This document shows, one piece after another, positions 9,617-18,533 of a stretch of 64,000 nt of DNA. Below the pieces are notes generated by a model that was not told the origin of the DNA, made no database searches, and saw only the letters and a list, made by a program, of their open reading frames with translations. Where the stretch lies: positions 124,001 to 188,000 of the forward strand of contig DASUKM010000047.1 in assembly GCA_036278735.1 (NCBI GenBank). Direction: 5' to 3'. The first letter of the stretch is position 1. Each line of letters opens with the position of its first letter. A program made the translations under genes and the position numbers. This DNA is from DASUKM01 sp036278735. Its GTDB lineage: Bacteria; Acidobacteriota; Vicinamibacteria; Vicinamibacterales; 2-12-FULL-66-21.

Positions 9617-11874
9617 CTCGAACCGTCCGCGCTTTCGTCGTTCTCGCCGCCGTCTGCACGGCGCTCTCGGCCTGCCACCGGGACCCGCGCGCGCTTGCCG
9701 ATCCGTATCTCGCGAGCGGTGACGCCTACATGGCCGGCCACCAGCTGAAAGAGGCGATCATCGAATATCGCAACGCCGTCCAGGCGCAGCCCACGCGCGC
9801 GGACGCGCAGTACAAGCTGGCGAAGGCGTACATGCAGGCGAAGGAGCCCGCGAAGGCGTATGCGGCGTACGCGCGTGCCGCCGACCTCGACGCCTCGAAC
9901 GTGGACGCGCAGATCCAGGCCGGCACGCTGCTGCTGGCGGCCGGCCAGTTCGACCAGGCGCGCACGCGGGCGGACCTGGCGCTGAAGGCGAAACCGGCGA
10001 GCGTGCCCGCGCACATCCTGCTCGGCAACGCGCTGGCCGGGCTCAACGACACGACGCGCGCGCTCGCGCAGATGCAGCAGGCGATCGCCATCGATCCGGG
10101 ATCCGCGCCGGCGTACGCGGCGCTGGGATCCGTCCAGTTCGCCAGCGGCGGCCGCGAGGCGGCGCGCGCCTCCTTCGAGAAGGCCGTCGCGCTCGCGCCG
10201 AAGTCGGTCGACGCGCGGCTCGCGCTCGCCAACTATCAATGGGCCGCCGGCGAAGCCGCCGACGTGGAACGGACGCTGAACGCCGCGCTGGCGCTCGATC
10301 CGTCGAATCCGACCACGCATCGCGCGATGGCGCTCTTCTATCTCGCCACCGGCCGGGCGGCGCTCGCGGAGCCGCACTTCAAGGCGCTCGCGACCTCCCC
10401 CGACGGCGTGCTGGCGCTCGCCGACTACTACACCGGGCTGGGCCGGCGGCAGGAAGCGATGACGCTGTTGAAGGGGATCACCGACCCGCACGCGAAGCGG
10501 CAGGCACAGATCAGGATGGCGGGGCTCGAGGACGCGCAGGGGCAGCACGCCGACGCGATGCACCGCGCCGACGCGTTGATCGCGAGCAAGCCGCACGAGG
10601 CCGACGGGCACCTCCTGAAGGCGCGGCTGCTGCTCGCCAATCACGGCGACCTCGCCGAGGCCCATCGTCAGGCGGCGGCCGCGGCGGATGCGGACCGCGG
10701 GTCGGCAGCCGCGGAATACACCGTCGGCCTCGTGGCGCTCGCGCAGCACGAGTTCGACGCGGCCGAGGCCGCGTTCCGGCAGGTCATCTCGATCAATCCG
10801 CACGCCGGCGCCGCGCAGTTGCAGCTCGCGCGCCTGCAGCTCGCGCGCGGCAACACCGACGGCGCGGTGAGCGCGGCCGAGAGCGCGGCGCGCGCGAATC
10901 CCGACAGCGCCGACGCCGCGGTCCTGCTCGCCCGCACGCTGCGCGCCTCCGGCGACGTCGATCGCGCGCGCCACGAGCTGACGACGCGCCTCGCGTCCGA
11001 TCCCGACAACGTGCCGATGCTCGTGGAGCTGGGATGGACGGCGCTGGCCGACCGCGATGCCGACGGCGCGCGCAAGGCGTTCGAGGAGGCGCTGGCGCAC
11101 GCCCCCACGCTCGGGACGGCGCGCACCGGCGCGGTCACGGCCGACGTGGCCGCGCACGACGTCGCGAAGGCGCACGCGCGCGTCGAGGCGTGGCTGCACG
11201 CCGACCCGCACGATGCGGGCGCCGAGATCCTCGCCGCGCGGCTCGACCTGCTGGACCATCATCCGGAGAGCGCCGTGCAGCGCCTCAACGACGTCATCCA
11301 GCGGACCCCCTCGCGGCTGGACGCGTACGAACTGCTGGCCGGCGTCTATGTGGGGCAGGGGGATCTCGATCGTGCGCTGGGCGAATACCAGACGCTGGCG
11401 GCGCGCACGCCCGACGCGGTCGGGCCGGCCACGATGGTCGGGATGATCCACCAGCAGCAGGGGAATCGCGCCGCCGCGCGCACGGCGTTCACGAAGGTGC
11501 TCGCCATCGACCCGCGGGCCGGCGTCGCCGCCAACAACCTCGCGTGGATGGAGGCGGAAGACGGCCAGCTCGACGCCGCGCTGCGGCTCGCCACCGTGGC
11601 GGCCGACGTGCTGCGCGACCGTCCGGAGGCGCAGGACACGCTCGGCTGGGTCTATCTGCGCAAGGATCTGCCGGTCCACGCGATCGCGGCGCTCGAACGC
11701 GCGGTGTCGCTGGCGCCAACCAACGCGCTCTATCACCAGCACCTCGGCCTCGCGTACGCGAAATCGGGCGACGCCGCGCACGCTCGGCGCGAACTCGAAC
11801 GCGCTGTCTCGATCGGTCTGCCCGCCAACGAGGCGTCCACCGCGAAGACGACGCTCGCGTCGTTGGACAAGTAG
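9613..11874 (+). CDS. prsT: PrsT-like TPR-repeat lipoprotein of the exosortase locus
   Basis: The start overlaps the epsI stop (ATGA). The 753-residue protein has a lipoprotein signal (LSAC, Cys21) followed by essentially continuous tetratricopeptide repeats to the C-terminus (for example YMAGHQLKEAIIEYRNAVQ near the start and NNLAWMEAEDGQLDAALRLA near the end). TPR lipoproteins called PrsT co-occur with XrtA/PEP-CTERM systems and are thought to help export or polymerise the exopolysaccharide. This copy is shorter than many PrsT proteins (about 900 residues). It closes the PEP-CTERM operon. Confidence 0.85.
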   Translation: MTRTVRAFVVLAAVCTALSACHRDPRALADPYLASGDAYMAGHQLKEAIIEYRNAVQAQPTRADAQYKLAKAYMQAKEPAKAYAAYARAADLDASNVDAQIQAGTLLLAAGQFDQARTRADLALKAKPASVPAHILLGNALAGLNDTTRALAQMQQAIAIDPGSAPAYAALGSVQFASGGREAARASFEKAVALAPKSVDARLALANYQWAAGEAADVERTLNAALALDPSNPTTHRAMALFYLATGRAALAEPHFKALATSPDGVLALADYYTGLGRRQEAMTLLKGITDPHAKRQAQIRMAGLEDAQGQHADAMHRADALIASKPHEADGHLLKARLLLANHGDLAEAHRQAAAAADADRGSAAAEYTVGLVALAQHEFDAAEAAFRQVISINPHAGAAQLQLARLQLARGNTDGAVSAAESAARANPDSADAAVLLARTLRASGDVDRARHELTTRLASDPDNVPMLVELGWTALADRDADGARKAFEEALAHAPTLGTARTGAVTADVAAHDVAKAHARVEAWLHADPHDAGAEILAARLDLLDHHPESAVQRLNDVIQRTPSRLDAYELLAGVYVGQGDLDRALGEYQTLAARTPDAVGPATMVGMIHQQQGNRAAARTAFTKVLAIDPRAGVAANNLAWMEAEDGQLDAALRLATVAADVLRDRPEAQDTLGWVYLRKDLPVHAIAALERAVSLAPTNALYHQHLGLAYAKSGDAAHARRELERAVSIGLPANEASTAKTTLASLDK

Positions 11875-11879
11875 CGTCG

Positions 11880-12003
11880 AAGAGGTTCAGGGGGCCCGGT
11901 TCAGGGTTCGGGGTTCGGTTCGAGGTTCAAGGTTCGGGGGTGGTTCGAGGACTCCGAACGCGCACGCAGAAACCGACCTGGGACTCCGAACGCGGAACCC
12001 TGA
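11880..12003 (+). repeat. GGTTC-type short tandem repeat tract
   Basis: Imperfect repeats of GGTTCAGG/GGTTCGGG, followed by the inverted sense (CCGAACGCG, GGAACCCTGAAC). The same vocabulary occurs at 33350-33410, 41249-41364 and 44096-44215. It occupies the first third of the 441-bp gap between prsT and the next supported small gene. Confidence 0.7.
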
Positions 12004-12026
12004 ACGACCCGCTTACGCGTCGCGGG

Positions 12027-12293
12027 CTAGCTGCGCGTCGTCCCGCAGGGCGCCTGCGACTCGGCGAGAATCCGCTGGCGCAGCTCCTCCAAACTGCAGC
12101 CGCGGACGTTCTTCACGGCGCGACACAGATCCTTCCGCCCTGACGACCACACGGTTGCGACCCCGGCGCTGGCAGCCTGGCGCAGGGAGCGTAGGCTCTT
12201 GATGGCGTCTACGCGCCGCGCGCGAGTGCGATGGTCACGCTGACCAACGACGACGCCGCGGCGCGAGGTGGCGACCGGCCCGGCTCCTATCCG
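12027..12293 (-). other. Open frame without a start codon, possible gene remnant
   Basis: On the minus strand a frame of 88 codons is open from just after a TAA (12294-12296) to a TAG at 12027. It contains no ATG, GTG or TTG ahead of its most protein-like part, which includes RRVDAIKSLRSLRQAA and CSLEELRQRILAES. No family is recognised. It may be a decayed gene or a chance frame in high-GC DNA. The rest of this gap holds nothing else recognisable. Confidence 0.2.
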
Positions 12294-12315
12294 TTATCAT
12301 CGTCGTGGACTACTG

Positions 12316-12567
12316 ATGACGTTCGACGGCGTGCGTGCCTATTTAGACAAGCTTCGGGACGAAGCCCAAACAGAAGGGACGCTCCCTAAGGACCCGTACC
12401 TCATCGACGAGCGAATCCGGGAGTTGTACGAGTCCTTACAGCCAGTCGAGAAGAGGGTGGCGAATGAAGCGAAGAATCGCGCAGCGCCCCGCGCTGGCCG
12501 ATCGGCTTCCGTCTCACGCGCATGTGCCAAATGGCGGGTAAACGGTGATTCACTCCTGATCTCCTGA
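12316..12567 (+). CDS. Small hypothetical protein, 83 aa
   Basis: No family is recognised. The N-terminal 50 residues look protein-like and acidic/helical (FDGVRAYLDKLRDEAQTEG, IDERIRELYESLQPVEKR); the last 30 are basic and less convincing. Base composition is lower in G+C than the neighbours and no Shine-Dalgarno precedes the ATG. It lies 30 bp before the 3' end of the convergent comM gene. It could be a transferred small gene, or the 5' part of one whose end has been lost. Confidence 0.35.
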   Translation: MTFDGVRAYLDKLRDEAQTEGTLPKDPYLIDERIRELYESLQPVEKRVANEAKNRAAPRAGRSASVSRACAKWRVNGDSLLIS

Positions 12568-12597
12568 TCTCCTGCGATCGCCAGGCCGCGCGGTCGC

Positions 12598-14094
12598 TCA
12601 CGTCTCCCCCCTGAACTGCAGCGCTTCGGCGACGTGGGCGCGCGCCACCGTCTCGGCCCCTTCGAGATCCGCGACCGTCCGGGCCACGCGCAGCACGCGG
12701 TCGTGCGCGCGCGCGGTCAGCGCGAGGCGCTCGGCCGCGGATTCGAGCAGGCGCCGCGCGGCTGGCTCGGCCTTCAGCAGGCGCCGCAGCGCCCCCGCGC
12801 CGAGCCGCGCATTCACCGCGCCGCCGCGGGCGTGCTGCCGCGCGCGCGCCGCCACCACGCGCGCGCGAATCGACGCCGACCCCTCGCCCGGCGCCGGATC
12901 GCCCATCTCGCGCGCCGAGAGCGCCGCCACCTCCACCGCCAGATCCATGCGGTCGCGCAGTGGTCCGGAGACGCGTCCCGCATAGCGCGCCACCTGCGAT
13001 GGCGTGCAGCGGCACGCGCGGCGCGGATCCCCCAGGTACCCGCACGGGCACGGATTCATCGCCGCAATCAACATGAACCGCGCCGGAAACGTGACAGTGC
13101 GGAGCGCGCGCGCGATCCGGACGACGCCGTCTTCGAGCGGCTGGCGCAGCACTTCGAGCGCGTGCCGGCTGAACTCCGGCATCTCGTCCAGGAACAACAC
13201 GCCGTGATGCGCCAGCGTGATCTCTCCGGGGCGCGGCGACGAGCCGCCCCCGACGAGCGCCACGTCCGACACGGTGTGATGCGGCGCGCGGAACGGCCGC
13301 GCCGTCAGCAGGCCGGTGCCCGACGGCAACAGCCCCGCGACCGAGTGGATCGACGTCACCTCCAGCGCTTCGTCGAACGTCAGCGTCGGCAGGATTCCCG
13401 CGGTGCGCCGCGCCATCATCGTCTTGCCCGAGCCGGGCGGACCGACGAGCAGCACGTTGTGGCCGCCGGCGGCGGCAATCTCGAGCGCCCGCCGCGACAG
13501 CGTCTGGCCGTGGACCTCGGCGAAATCGCCGTCCCCCGCCTCGGGATCCTCGCGCACGGTTTCGCGCGGCAGCGGCACCGGCCGCGGATCGTTCAGCGCG
13601 CCCACCGCTTCGGCCAGCGATCGCACCGGAAAAAAGTCCAGCCCGTCGACGACGGCCGCTTCGCGGCTGTTCGCGATCGGGAGCAGCAGGCCGCGGAAGC
13701 CGCGGCGGCGCGCGGCGGCGGCAATCGGCAGGACGCCACGGGCCGTCTGAATGCCGCCGTCGAGCGACAATTCCCCGAGCACCATCACGTCGTCGATGTC
13801 GCGGCGGGCGATGGCGCCCGAGGCGGCGAGCAGGCCGAGCGCAATCGGCAGATCGAAGGACGACCCCGCCTTGCGCACGTCGGCCGGCGCCAGGTTCACC
13901 GTGATGCGATGCAGCGGGAACTCGAAGCCGGAATTCCGAATCGCGCTGCGGATCCGGTCGCGGCTCTCGCGGACGCTCGCGTCGGGCAGCCCCACCATCG
14001 TGAAGCCGGGCAGCCCGAACGAGACGTCGACCTCCACGTCGACGGGGGACGCCTCGATGCCGAAGACGGCGGCGCTGCGGACGCAGGCGAGCAT
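12598..14094 (-). CDS. comM: YifB/ComM-family Mg-chelatase-like AAA+ ATPase
   Basis: Hexameric helicase that promotes branch migration during integration of transforming DNA in naturally competent bacteria; present also in non-competent species. The 498 residues include an N-terminal Lon-like ChlI domain (GLPGFTMVGLPDASVRESRDR region), Walker A GPPGSGKT at 218-225, Walker B (LFLDEMPEF), the cysteine-containing insertion NPCPCGYLGDPRRACRC, and the arginine-rich C-terminal Mg-chelatase domain (RDRMDLAVEV). It is on the opposite strand to its left neighbours and 109 bp from the next gene. Confidence 0.95.
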   Translation of the reverse strand: MLACVRSAAVFGIEASPVDVEVDVSFGLPGFTMVGLPDASVRESRDRIRSAIRNSGFEFPLHRITVNLAPADVRKAGSSFDLPIALGLLAASGAIARRDIDDVMVLGELSLDGGIQTARGVLPIAAAARRRGFRGLLLPIANSREAAVVDGLDFFPVRSLAEAVGALNDPRPVPLPRETVREDPEAGDGDFAEVHGQTLSRRALEIAAAGGHNVLLVGPPGSGKTMMARRTAGILPTLTFDEALEVTSIHSVAGLLPSGTGLLTARPFRAPHHTVSDVALVGGGSSPRPGEITLAHHGVLFLDEMPEFSRHALEVLRQPLEDGVVRIARALRTVTFPARFMLIAAMNPCPCGYLGDPRRACRCTPSQVARYAGRVSGPLRDRMDLAVEVAALSAREMGDPAPGEGSASIRARVVAARARQHARGGAVNARLGAGALRRLLKAEPAARRLLESAAERLALTARAHDRVLRVARTVADLEGAETVARAHVAEALQFRGET

Positions 14095-14203
14095 GCCGAC
14101 CCCGTTGCAAACAACGGGGCCGGCGGGTCGATGTGGAGAAGTGGCCGAAAAGCGGGGGGCGGCCGTGATGCCCCCGGGGCAGGCGCGCAGAAACTGCCGC
14201 GCG

Positions 14204-15952
14204 TCAGCGCGAGCGGTCTGCCAGAATCTTCAACCGGGTGCCCGGGTTGATCACGTCGCCATGCAGGCGATTCCAGCTCTTGATCTTCGCGACCGTGGTG
14301 TCGAACAGTTGCGCGATCCCGAAGAGCGTGTCGCCGCGCTTGACGCGATAGACCTCGTGGACGTTTGGCGCGTGGACGGCGGCCGGCGTGTCGGCGCTCG
14401 ACGCCAGCGATCGCGAGGCGACGGCGACCGGCGCGGGCCGTTCGGCGCGCGCCGCCAGAATCGTCGGGGCCCGCGGGATGATCAGCTCCTGGCCGGTGCG
14501 CACCCGGGCGTGAATCGACAGGTTGTTGGCCCCCGCCAGATCCGTGCGCCGCACGCCCAGCTTGCGGGCAATCGAGAGCAGCGTTTCCCCCCGGCGCACC
14601 GTATGCCACTTGAGCGCCGTGAATTCGGTGGGGGAGGCGTTCGCCAGCCGCGCCTGCAGTTCGTCGGCCGTGCCGTCGGGGACCTTCAGGTCGTACCGGG
14701 CTTGGCGCACGGGCGTCGTCCAGCGGCGCAGCTCGGGATTGAGCGCCTGGATCTCGTCGACGGTCGTGCCCGTCCACTCGGCCACGCGCCGCAGATCGAC
14801 GGCGCGGGGGACGGTCACGGTGTCGTAGGCGAGCGGCGCGCTGGCGGCGACTTCGAAGCCGTACTCGATCGGATTGCGCGCGATGATCATCGCGGCGTAA
14901 ATCATCGGCACGTATTCGCGGGTTTCGCGCGGCAGGTACTTCGCCGTCCGGGCGAGCGCCCAGAAATCGGTCAGGCCCGAGCGCTTCATCGCGCGCTGCA
15001 CGCGGCCGGGGCCGCCGTTGTACGCCGCCAGCACCAGGTCCCAGTTGCCGTCGAACATCTTGTTCAACGACTTCAGGTAGTCGGCCGCCGCTTCCGTCGC
15101 CTTCTCCGGATCGGACCGCTCATCGACGAACCAGTTCGTCTCGAGCCCCTGCTCCTTCGCCGTCGCCTTCATGAACTGCCAGGGGCCCTTGGCGCTCGCC
15201 TTCGACAGCGCGTTGGTCTTGAACGAGCTTTCGATGATCGGGATGTAGGCCAGATCCAGCGGGAGCCCCTCGGCGCGGAACACGTTCTGAATCATCGGCA
15301 GGTAACTCGCGCCGCGATCGAGGCTGTCCTGAATGTAGCCGCGCAGCTTGGTCTGGAACAGCTCGACGTACGAGAGGACCTTCGACTGCTGCGGGATCGG
15401 CAGATCGTGCGCGTCGCGCTGCAGGTCAGCCGCGACCGCCGCCTGCGTGGCGGTGTCGGGCGGCGGCGCCGGGAACGTGGTGGCCTGGCTGAGCAGCTCG
15501 TCGATGGTCGCCGCCTCGTACTTCTTCTCCGTGAACCCGTCTCCCTGGGCGAGGGCCGTCATCTCGTACGCGTTGATCCGATCCACGAGCCTGTCGAAGT
15601 GCTCGCGCAGCCGGGCGTCCGACCGGGCGCCGTAGGGCGATTCGAGGAGCACCTCGACGGACTGGTCGAACTCGAGGCGGGCGCGATCGAGATGGCCCGC
15701 CTGAAGCGCCGCCTCACCAGCCTTGAAGTGCGCCTGGGACGTATTGATCAGAATCGTAATCGGGTCGGCCGGCGGGGCGGCCTGGGCCGGCGGGGTGGCC
15801 GGCTTGATCGCGGCCGGTGCCGCCGGGGCCGTCTGCGGTTTGGAATTTCCCGCGCAGGCCACCAGGCCTGCGCAAATGCCGGCGGCCGCCATCTTCGACA
15901 GCCAGGGGCTCGACAAGGAAGGGGTCCACAGCCTCGTGGGCTGGAGTCTCAT
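14204..15952 (-). CDS. mltD: MltD-like membrane-bound lytic transglycosylase with two LysM domains
   Basis: Cleaves glycan strands of peptidoglycan to 1,6-anhydroMurNAc ends, anchored to the outer membrane. From the ATG at 15952 (GGGAG eight bases upstream) the 582-residue product has a lipobox (GLVAC, Cys33), a Pro/Ala linker, a helical region, an SLT domain with catalytic Glu241 (IPIIESSF, then KGPWQFM and AAYNGGPGRVQRA), and two LysM modules at about 445-490 (RRGETLLSIARKLGVRR) and 535-580 (KRGDTLFGIAQLFDTT). The frame extends 63 codons further upstream without a signal-like start. A structured leader precedes it. Confidence 0.9.
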   Translation of the reverse strand: MRLQPTRLWTPSLSSPWLSKMAAAGICAGLVACAGNSKPQTAPAAPAAIKPATPPAQAAPPADPITILINTSQAHFKAGEAALQAGHLDRARLEFDQSVEVLLESPYGARSDARLREHFDRLVDRINAYEMTALAQGDGFTEKKYEAATIDELLSQATTFPAPPPDTATQAAVAADLQRDAHDLPIPQQSKVLSYVELFQTKLRGYIQDSLDRGASYLPMIQNVFRAEGLPLDLAYIPIIESSFKTNALSKASAKGPWQFMKATAKEQGLETNWFVDERSDPEKATEAAADYLKSLNKMFDGNWDLVLAAYNGGPGRVQRAMKRSGLTDFWALARTAKYLPRETREYVPMIYAAMIIARNPIEYGFEVAASAPLAYDTVTVPRAVDLRRVAEWTGTTVDEIQALNPELRRWTTPVRQARYDLKVPDGTADELQARLANASPTEFTALKWHTVRRGETLLSIARKLGVRRTDLAGANNLSIHARVRTGQELIIPRAPTILAARAERPAPVAVASRSLASSADTPAAVHAPNVHEVYRVKRGDTLFGIAQLFDTTVAKIKSWNRLHGDVINPGTRLKILADRSR

Positions 15953-15970
15953 GCTGGGCGCTCCCGCGAG

Positions 15971-16046
15971 GACATTCGGCATACGCGCGACGCGGACGCG
16001 TGCAATCCGAATGCCCTGTTGAGGTCGCCCCCCAGTGCCGGGGGGC
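15971..16046 (-). promoter_or_regulatory. Structured leader upstream of mltD (unidentified)
   Basis: Two strong inverted repeats lie within 100 bp upstream of the mltD start: GGACATTCGGCAT at 15970-15982 pairs with CCGAATGCCC at 16007-16016, and CCCCCC at 16028-16033 pairs with GGGGGG at 16040-16045. The order and loops do not match a riboswitch class I can recall in full. They could equally be a terminator plus a spacer for the upstream region. Confidence 0.35.
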
Positions 16047-16224
16047 TCCCGTTTCATGACAGCGGCGGGGCCGAACGATGGTCCGCCGCCGAATCCGATT
16101 CCGCCGAGGCGACGACCCGGAACAGCTGGGGGCGCCAGCATAGCACAGGGGTTACCCGGCGGGTCAACCCTGTCGAGCCAAGTGGCTCATCAGGAAGGAA
16201 ATACCGTGAAAATTGGTCCCGCGG

Positions 16225-17967
16225 CTACCGCGGCCAGGAGGCCTGCACGAAGAGGTGGTGCGCTTCGCCCAGATCGCGCGCCGCTGGGGTGACGATCGAG
16301 TGCTCGCCGAGCAGAATCTTGCGCCCGTGCCGCACTGCCTGCCGGACGTCTTCCTCGCACACGAAGTCGGCCGGCTTCTCGACCGCCGGAACCGGCCCGG
16401 TCATTTTTTCCCCGGCCGTCGTCTCTCCGGACAGCCGGGCCGGCTCTGCCGTGGCGGTCTGGGCCGCATACCCGCGCGCGGTCAGGAACTGATCGATTCG
16501 GCGGGCCAGCGCATCAGCCGAGATGCCGGCCGGTGCGGCCGGCCGTGCTGGCACTTTCGGGAGCCCGGCGCCTGCCGGCGGCGGCTCGGCGGGGGCCGCC
16601 GCCCGGGTGACCGCGGGCCGCACCTCGTACGCCAGGCGCTTGATGTTGAGCAGATGCCGCGGCTCGATGTTGTCGGAGGTGATGTTGCCGCCGTACCCGC
16701 CGCAGCCCAGCGTCATCGCCGGGTCGAGCCCGGTCGTCAGCCCGATGGACCCATGCGTCGTCGGCGTGTTGACGACGATCCGGAACGCCGGCTTCCTGAG
16801 CCCGAACTCGAGGATGATTTGATCGTTGCGCGAGTGGATCGACATCGTGTGCCCCATCCCCCCGTAGCGGAGGATCTGCTTGCAGCGCTCGCAGCCTTCG
16901 CGCCAGTCCGCCACGATATAAAAGGAGAGGACCGGGCAGAGCTTCTCGATCGACAGGGGATAGTCGCGGCCGACGCCGGCGAGTTCGGCGAGCAGCACCC
17001 GCGTGCCCGGCGGCGCCGTGATGCCCGCCTGCTGCGCGATGTACGTGGCGGGCCGGCCGACCAGCGCCGGATTCGGCAGCCGCTGCGGGCTGACGAGCAC
17101 CTTCGCGACCGCCTCCTGCTCGGCAGGCGACAGGAAGTAGCCGCCGTTCCGGACGAATTCCCGCTTGACCTCCTCGGCTATCGGCGCGTCGACGACGACG
17201 GAGTTTTCCGACGAACAGAGCACGCCGTTGTCGAAGGTCTTGCCGGTCACGATGTCGCGCACGGCCTTGGGCACGTCGGCGGTGCGTTCGACGAATGCCG
17301 GCGCATTGCCGGGCCCGACGCCGTACGCGGGTTTGCCGGCGCTGTACGCCGCGCGCACGAGCCCCATCCCGCCCGTCGCGAGGATCACGGCCACCTCGCG
17401 CGCCTTCATCAGCTCCTGCGTGCCCTCCAGCGTCACCGTCGTCATCCAGTTGATCGCCCCTTCGGGAGCGCCCGCGCGCCGCGCCGCCTCGTTCATGATT
17501 TCGGCGACGCGCGTGATACAGCGGACCGCGGCCGGATGCGGGCTCAGGACGATGGGGCAGCGCGCTTTCAGCGAGATGAGGATCTTGTAGATCGCTGTCG
17601 ACGTTGGATTGGTGGAGGGGACGATCGCGGCGACCACGCCGAAGGGTTCCGCGATTTCGATCACCTTGCGGTCTTCGTCGCGCCCGACGACCCCGACCGT
17701 TTTGTGCGGCCGGATGAACTGATAGACCCGCTCGGAGGCGAAGAGGTTCTTCTGGACCTTGTCGGCCACGACGCCGTAGCCGGTTTCTTCGCACGCGAGA
17801 CGCGCCAGCGCTTCGGCCTGCGGGGTGACCGCCGCGGCCATCGCGTCGACGAGCGCGTCGATCTGTTCCTGGGTGAACTCGGCGAGGATCGGTGCGGCAG
17901 CCTTGGCGCGGCGGGCGAGCGCGCGCGCCTCGGCAATCGATCCGAGATCGCGATCGCGTTCACTCAT
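16225..17967 (-). CDS. CoA-acylating-type aldehyde dehydrogenase, BMC-associated (EutE/PduP-like), with C-terminal targeting extension
   Basis: Probably converts an aldehyde plus CoA to acyl-CoA with NAD+. The 580-residue ALDH has the NAD-binding region (IVPSTNPTSTAIYKIL), the catalytic Cys251 in NGVLCSSENSVVV and the C-terminal CGGYGGN segment. From about residue 455 it gains a Pro/Ala linker, a short amphipathic helix (DALARRIDQFLTARGY) and a final block (DFVCEEDVRQAVRHGRKI to the end) of the kind seen on microcompartment cargo. A BMC-H shell gene lies 135 bp upstream on the same strand. Substrate unknown. The start codon abuts hairpin element copy B, which supplies GGAAAGAGA as the upstream purine tract. 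Confidence 0.87.
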   Translation of the reverse strand: MSERDRDLGSIAEARALARRAKAAAPILAEFTQEQIDALVDAMAAAVTPQAEALARLACEETGYGVVADKVQKNLFASERVYQFIRPHKTVGVVGRDEDRKVIEIAEPFGVVAAIVPSTNPTSTAIYKILISLKARCPIVLSPHPAAVRCITRVAEIMNEAARRAGAPEGAINWMTTVTLEGTQELMKAREVAVILATGGMGLVRAAYSAGKPAYGVGPGNAPAFVERTADVPKAVRDIVTGKTFDNGVLCSSENSVVVDAPIAEEVKREFVRNGGYFLSPAEQEAVAKVLVSPQRLPNPALVGRPATYIAQQAGITAPPGTRVLLAELAGVGRDYPLSIEKLCPVLSFYIVADWREGCERCKQILRYGGMGHTMSIHSRNDQIILEFGLRKPAFRIVVNTPTTHGSIGLTTGLDPAMTLGCGGYGGNITSDNIEPRHLLNIKRLAYEVRPAVTRAAAPAEPPPAGAGLPKVPARPAAPAGISADALARRIDQFLTARGYAAQTATAEPARLSGETTAGEKMTGPVPAVEKPADFVCEEDVRQAVRHGRKILLGEHSIVTPAARDLGEAHHLFVQASWPR

Positions 17968-18080
17968 TCTCTTTCCGAGGGGCTTTGCCCCGCGGACTCC
18001 CCTACACGCTCTCTCGCGAGCCGCTTCGCCGGCTCGCTCCGTTCGCGTGGCTCACTCGCTGTGCTCGTTCGCGCCATGCC
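17968..18080 (-). repeat. Dispersed hairpin element, copy B
   Basis: Minus-strand order: GAGCGAG-rich inverted segments, GAGAGCGTGTAGGGGAGTCC, then the hairpin GGGGCAAAGCCCC (complement of 17979-17991), then CGGAAAGAGA directly before the ALDH ATG. It fills almost all of the 135 bp between the shell gene and ALDH, so it would lie inside their common transcript. Confidence 0.7.
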
Positions 18081-18102
18081 ATTCGACGGCCCGGAGGCCT
18101 CT

Positions 18103-18393
18103 TCAGCGGCTCGCAGCGTCCTTGGGTGATTTCGGCAGGATCTTCTCGACCTCGGTGTGGGGTCTTGGAATCACGTGCACGGAGATCAGTTCGCCGACGC
18201 GCCGCGCGGCGGCGGCGCCGGCGTCGGTCGCCGCCTTGACGGCGCCGACATCACCCCGCACCATCACGGTGACGTAGCCTGCGCCGATGTACTCTTTGCC
18301 GACCAGCACGACGTTGGCGGCCTTCACCATCGCGTCGGCGGCTTCGATGGAGCCGATGAGGCCCCGCGTTTCGACCATCCCCAATGCTTCCAC
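18103..18393 (-). CDS. Bacterial microcompartment shell protein, BMC-H (hexamer-forming)
   Basis: Forms cyclic hexamers that tile the facets of a protein-shelled organelle. From GTG 18393 (GGGAG nine bases upstream) the 96-residue product begins VEALGMVETRGLIGSIEAAD and continues with the canonical KAANVVLVGKEYIGAGYVTV, VRGDVGAVKAATDAG and ISVHVIPRPHTEVEKILP segments, a full single BMC domain of PduA/RMM-type length. The frame is open 20 codons further upstream, but the family alignment fixes the start here. No BMC-T or pentameric BMC-P gene is present in the window. Confidence 0.96.
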   Translation of the reverse strand: MEALGMVETRGLIGSIEAADAMVKAANVVLVGKEYIGAGYVTVMVRGDVGAVKAATDAGAAAARRVGELISVHVIPRPHTEVEKILPKSPKDAASR

Positions 18394-18533
18394 TCGTGTG
18401 TGCTCCCTGCGGCCGAAGCCTAACATACAATCAGCTGCCAGCTGGAGACTCATATTGCAGGACCGCCAGCACCTGCGGTACGATGCCGCCGCCCGGAATT
18501 TGCCGGGTCCCTCTCGCGGCAGTACGAATCCGC

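Noticed and set aside
15953..16140. ydaO/c-di-AMP riboswitch before mltD
   Set aside because: Only a short patch resembles the motif; the second conserved half (CCCGAACCCGNCAGCUAAC-like) is missing.
18103..18453. Longer BMC-H start at 18453
   Set aside because: The additional 20 residues match nothing in the family and the GTG at 18393 has a good ribosome site and the canonical N-terminus.
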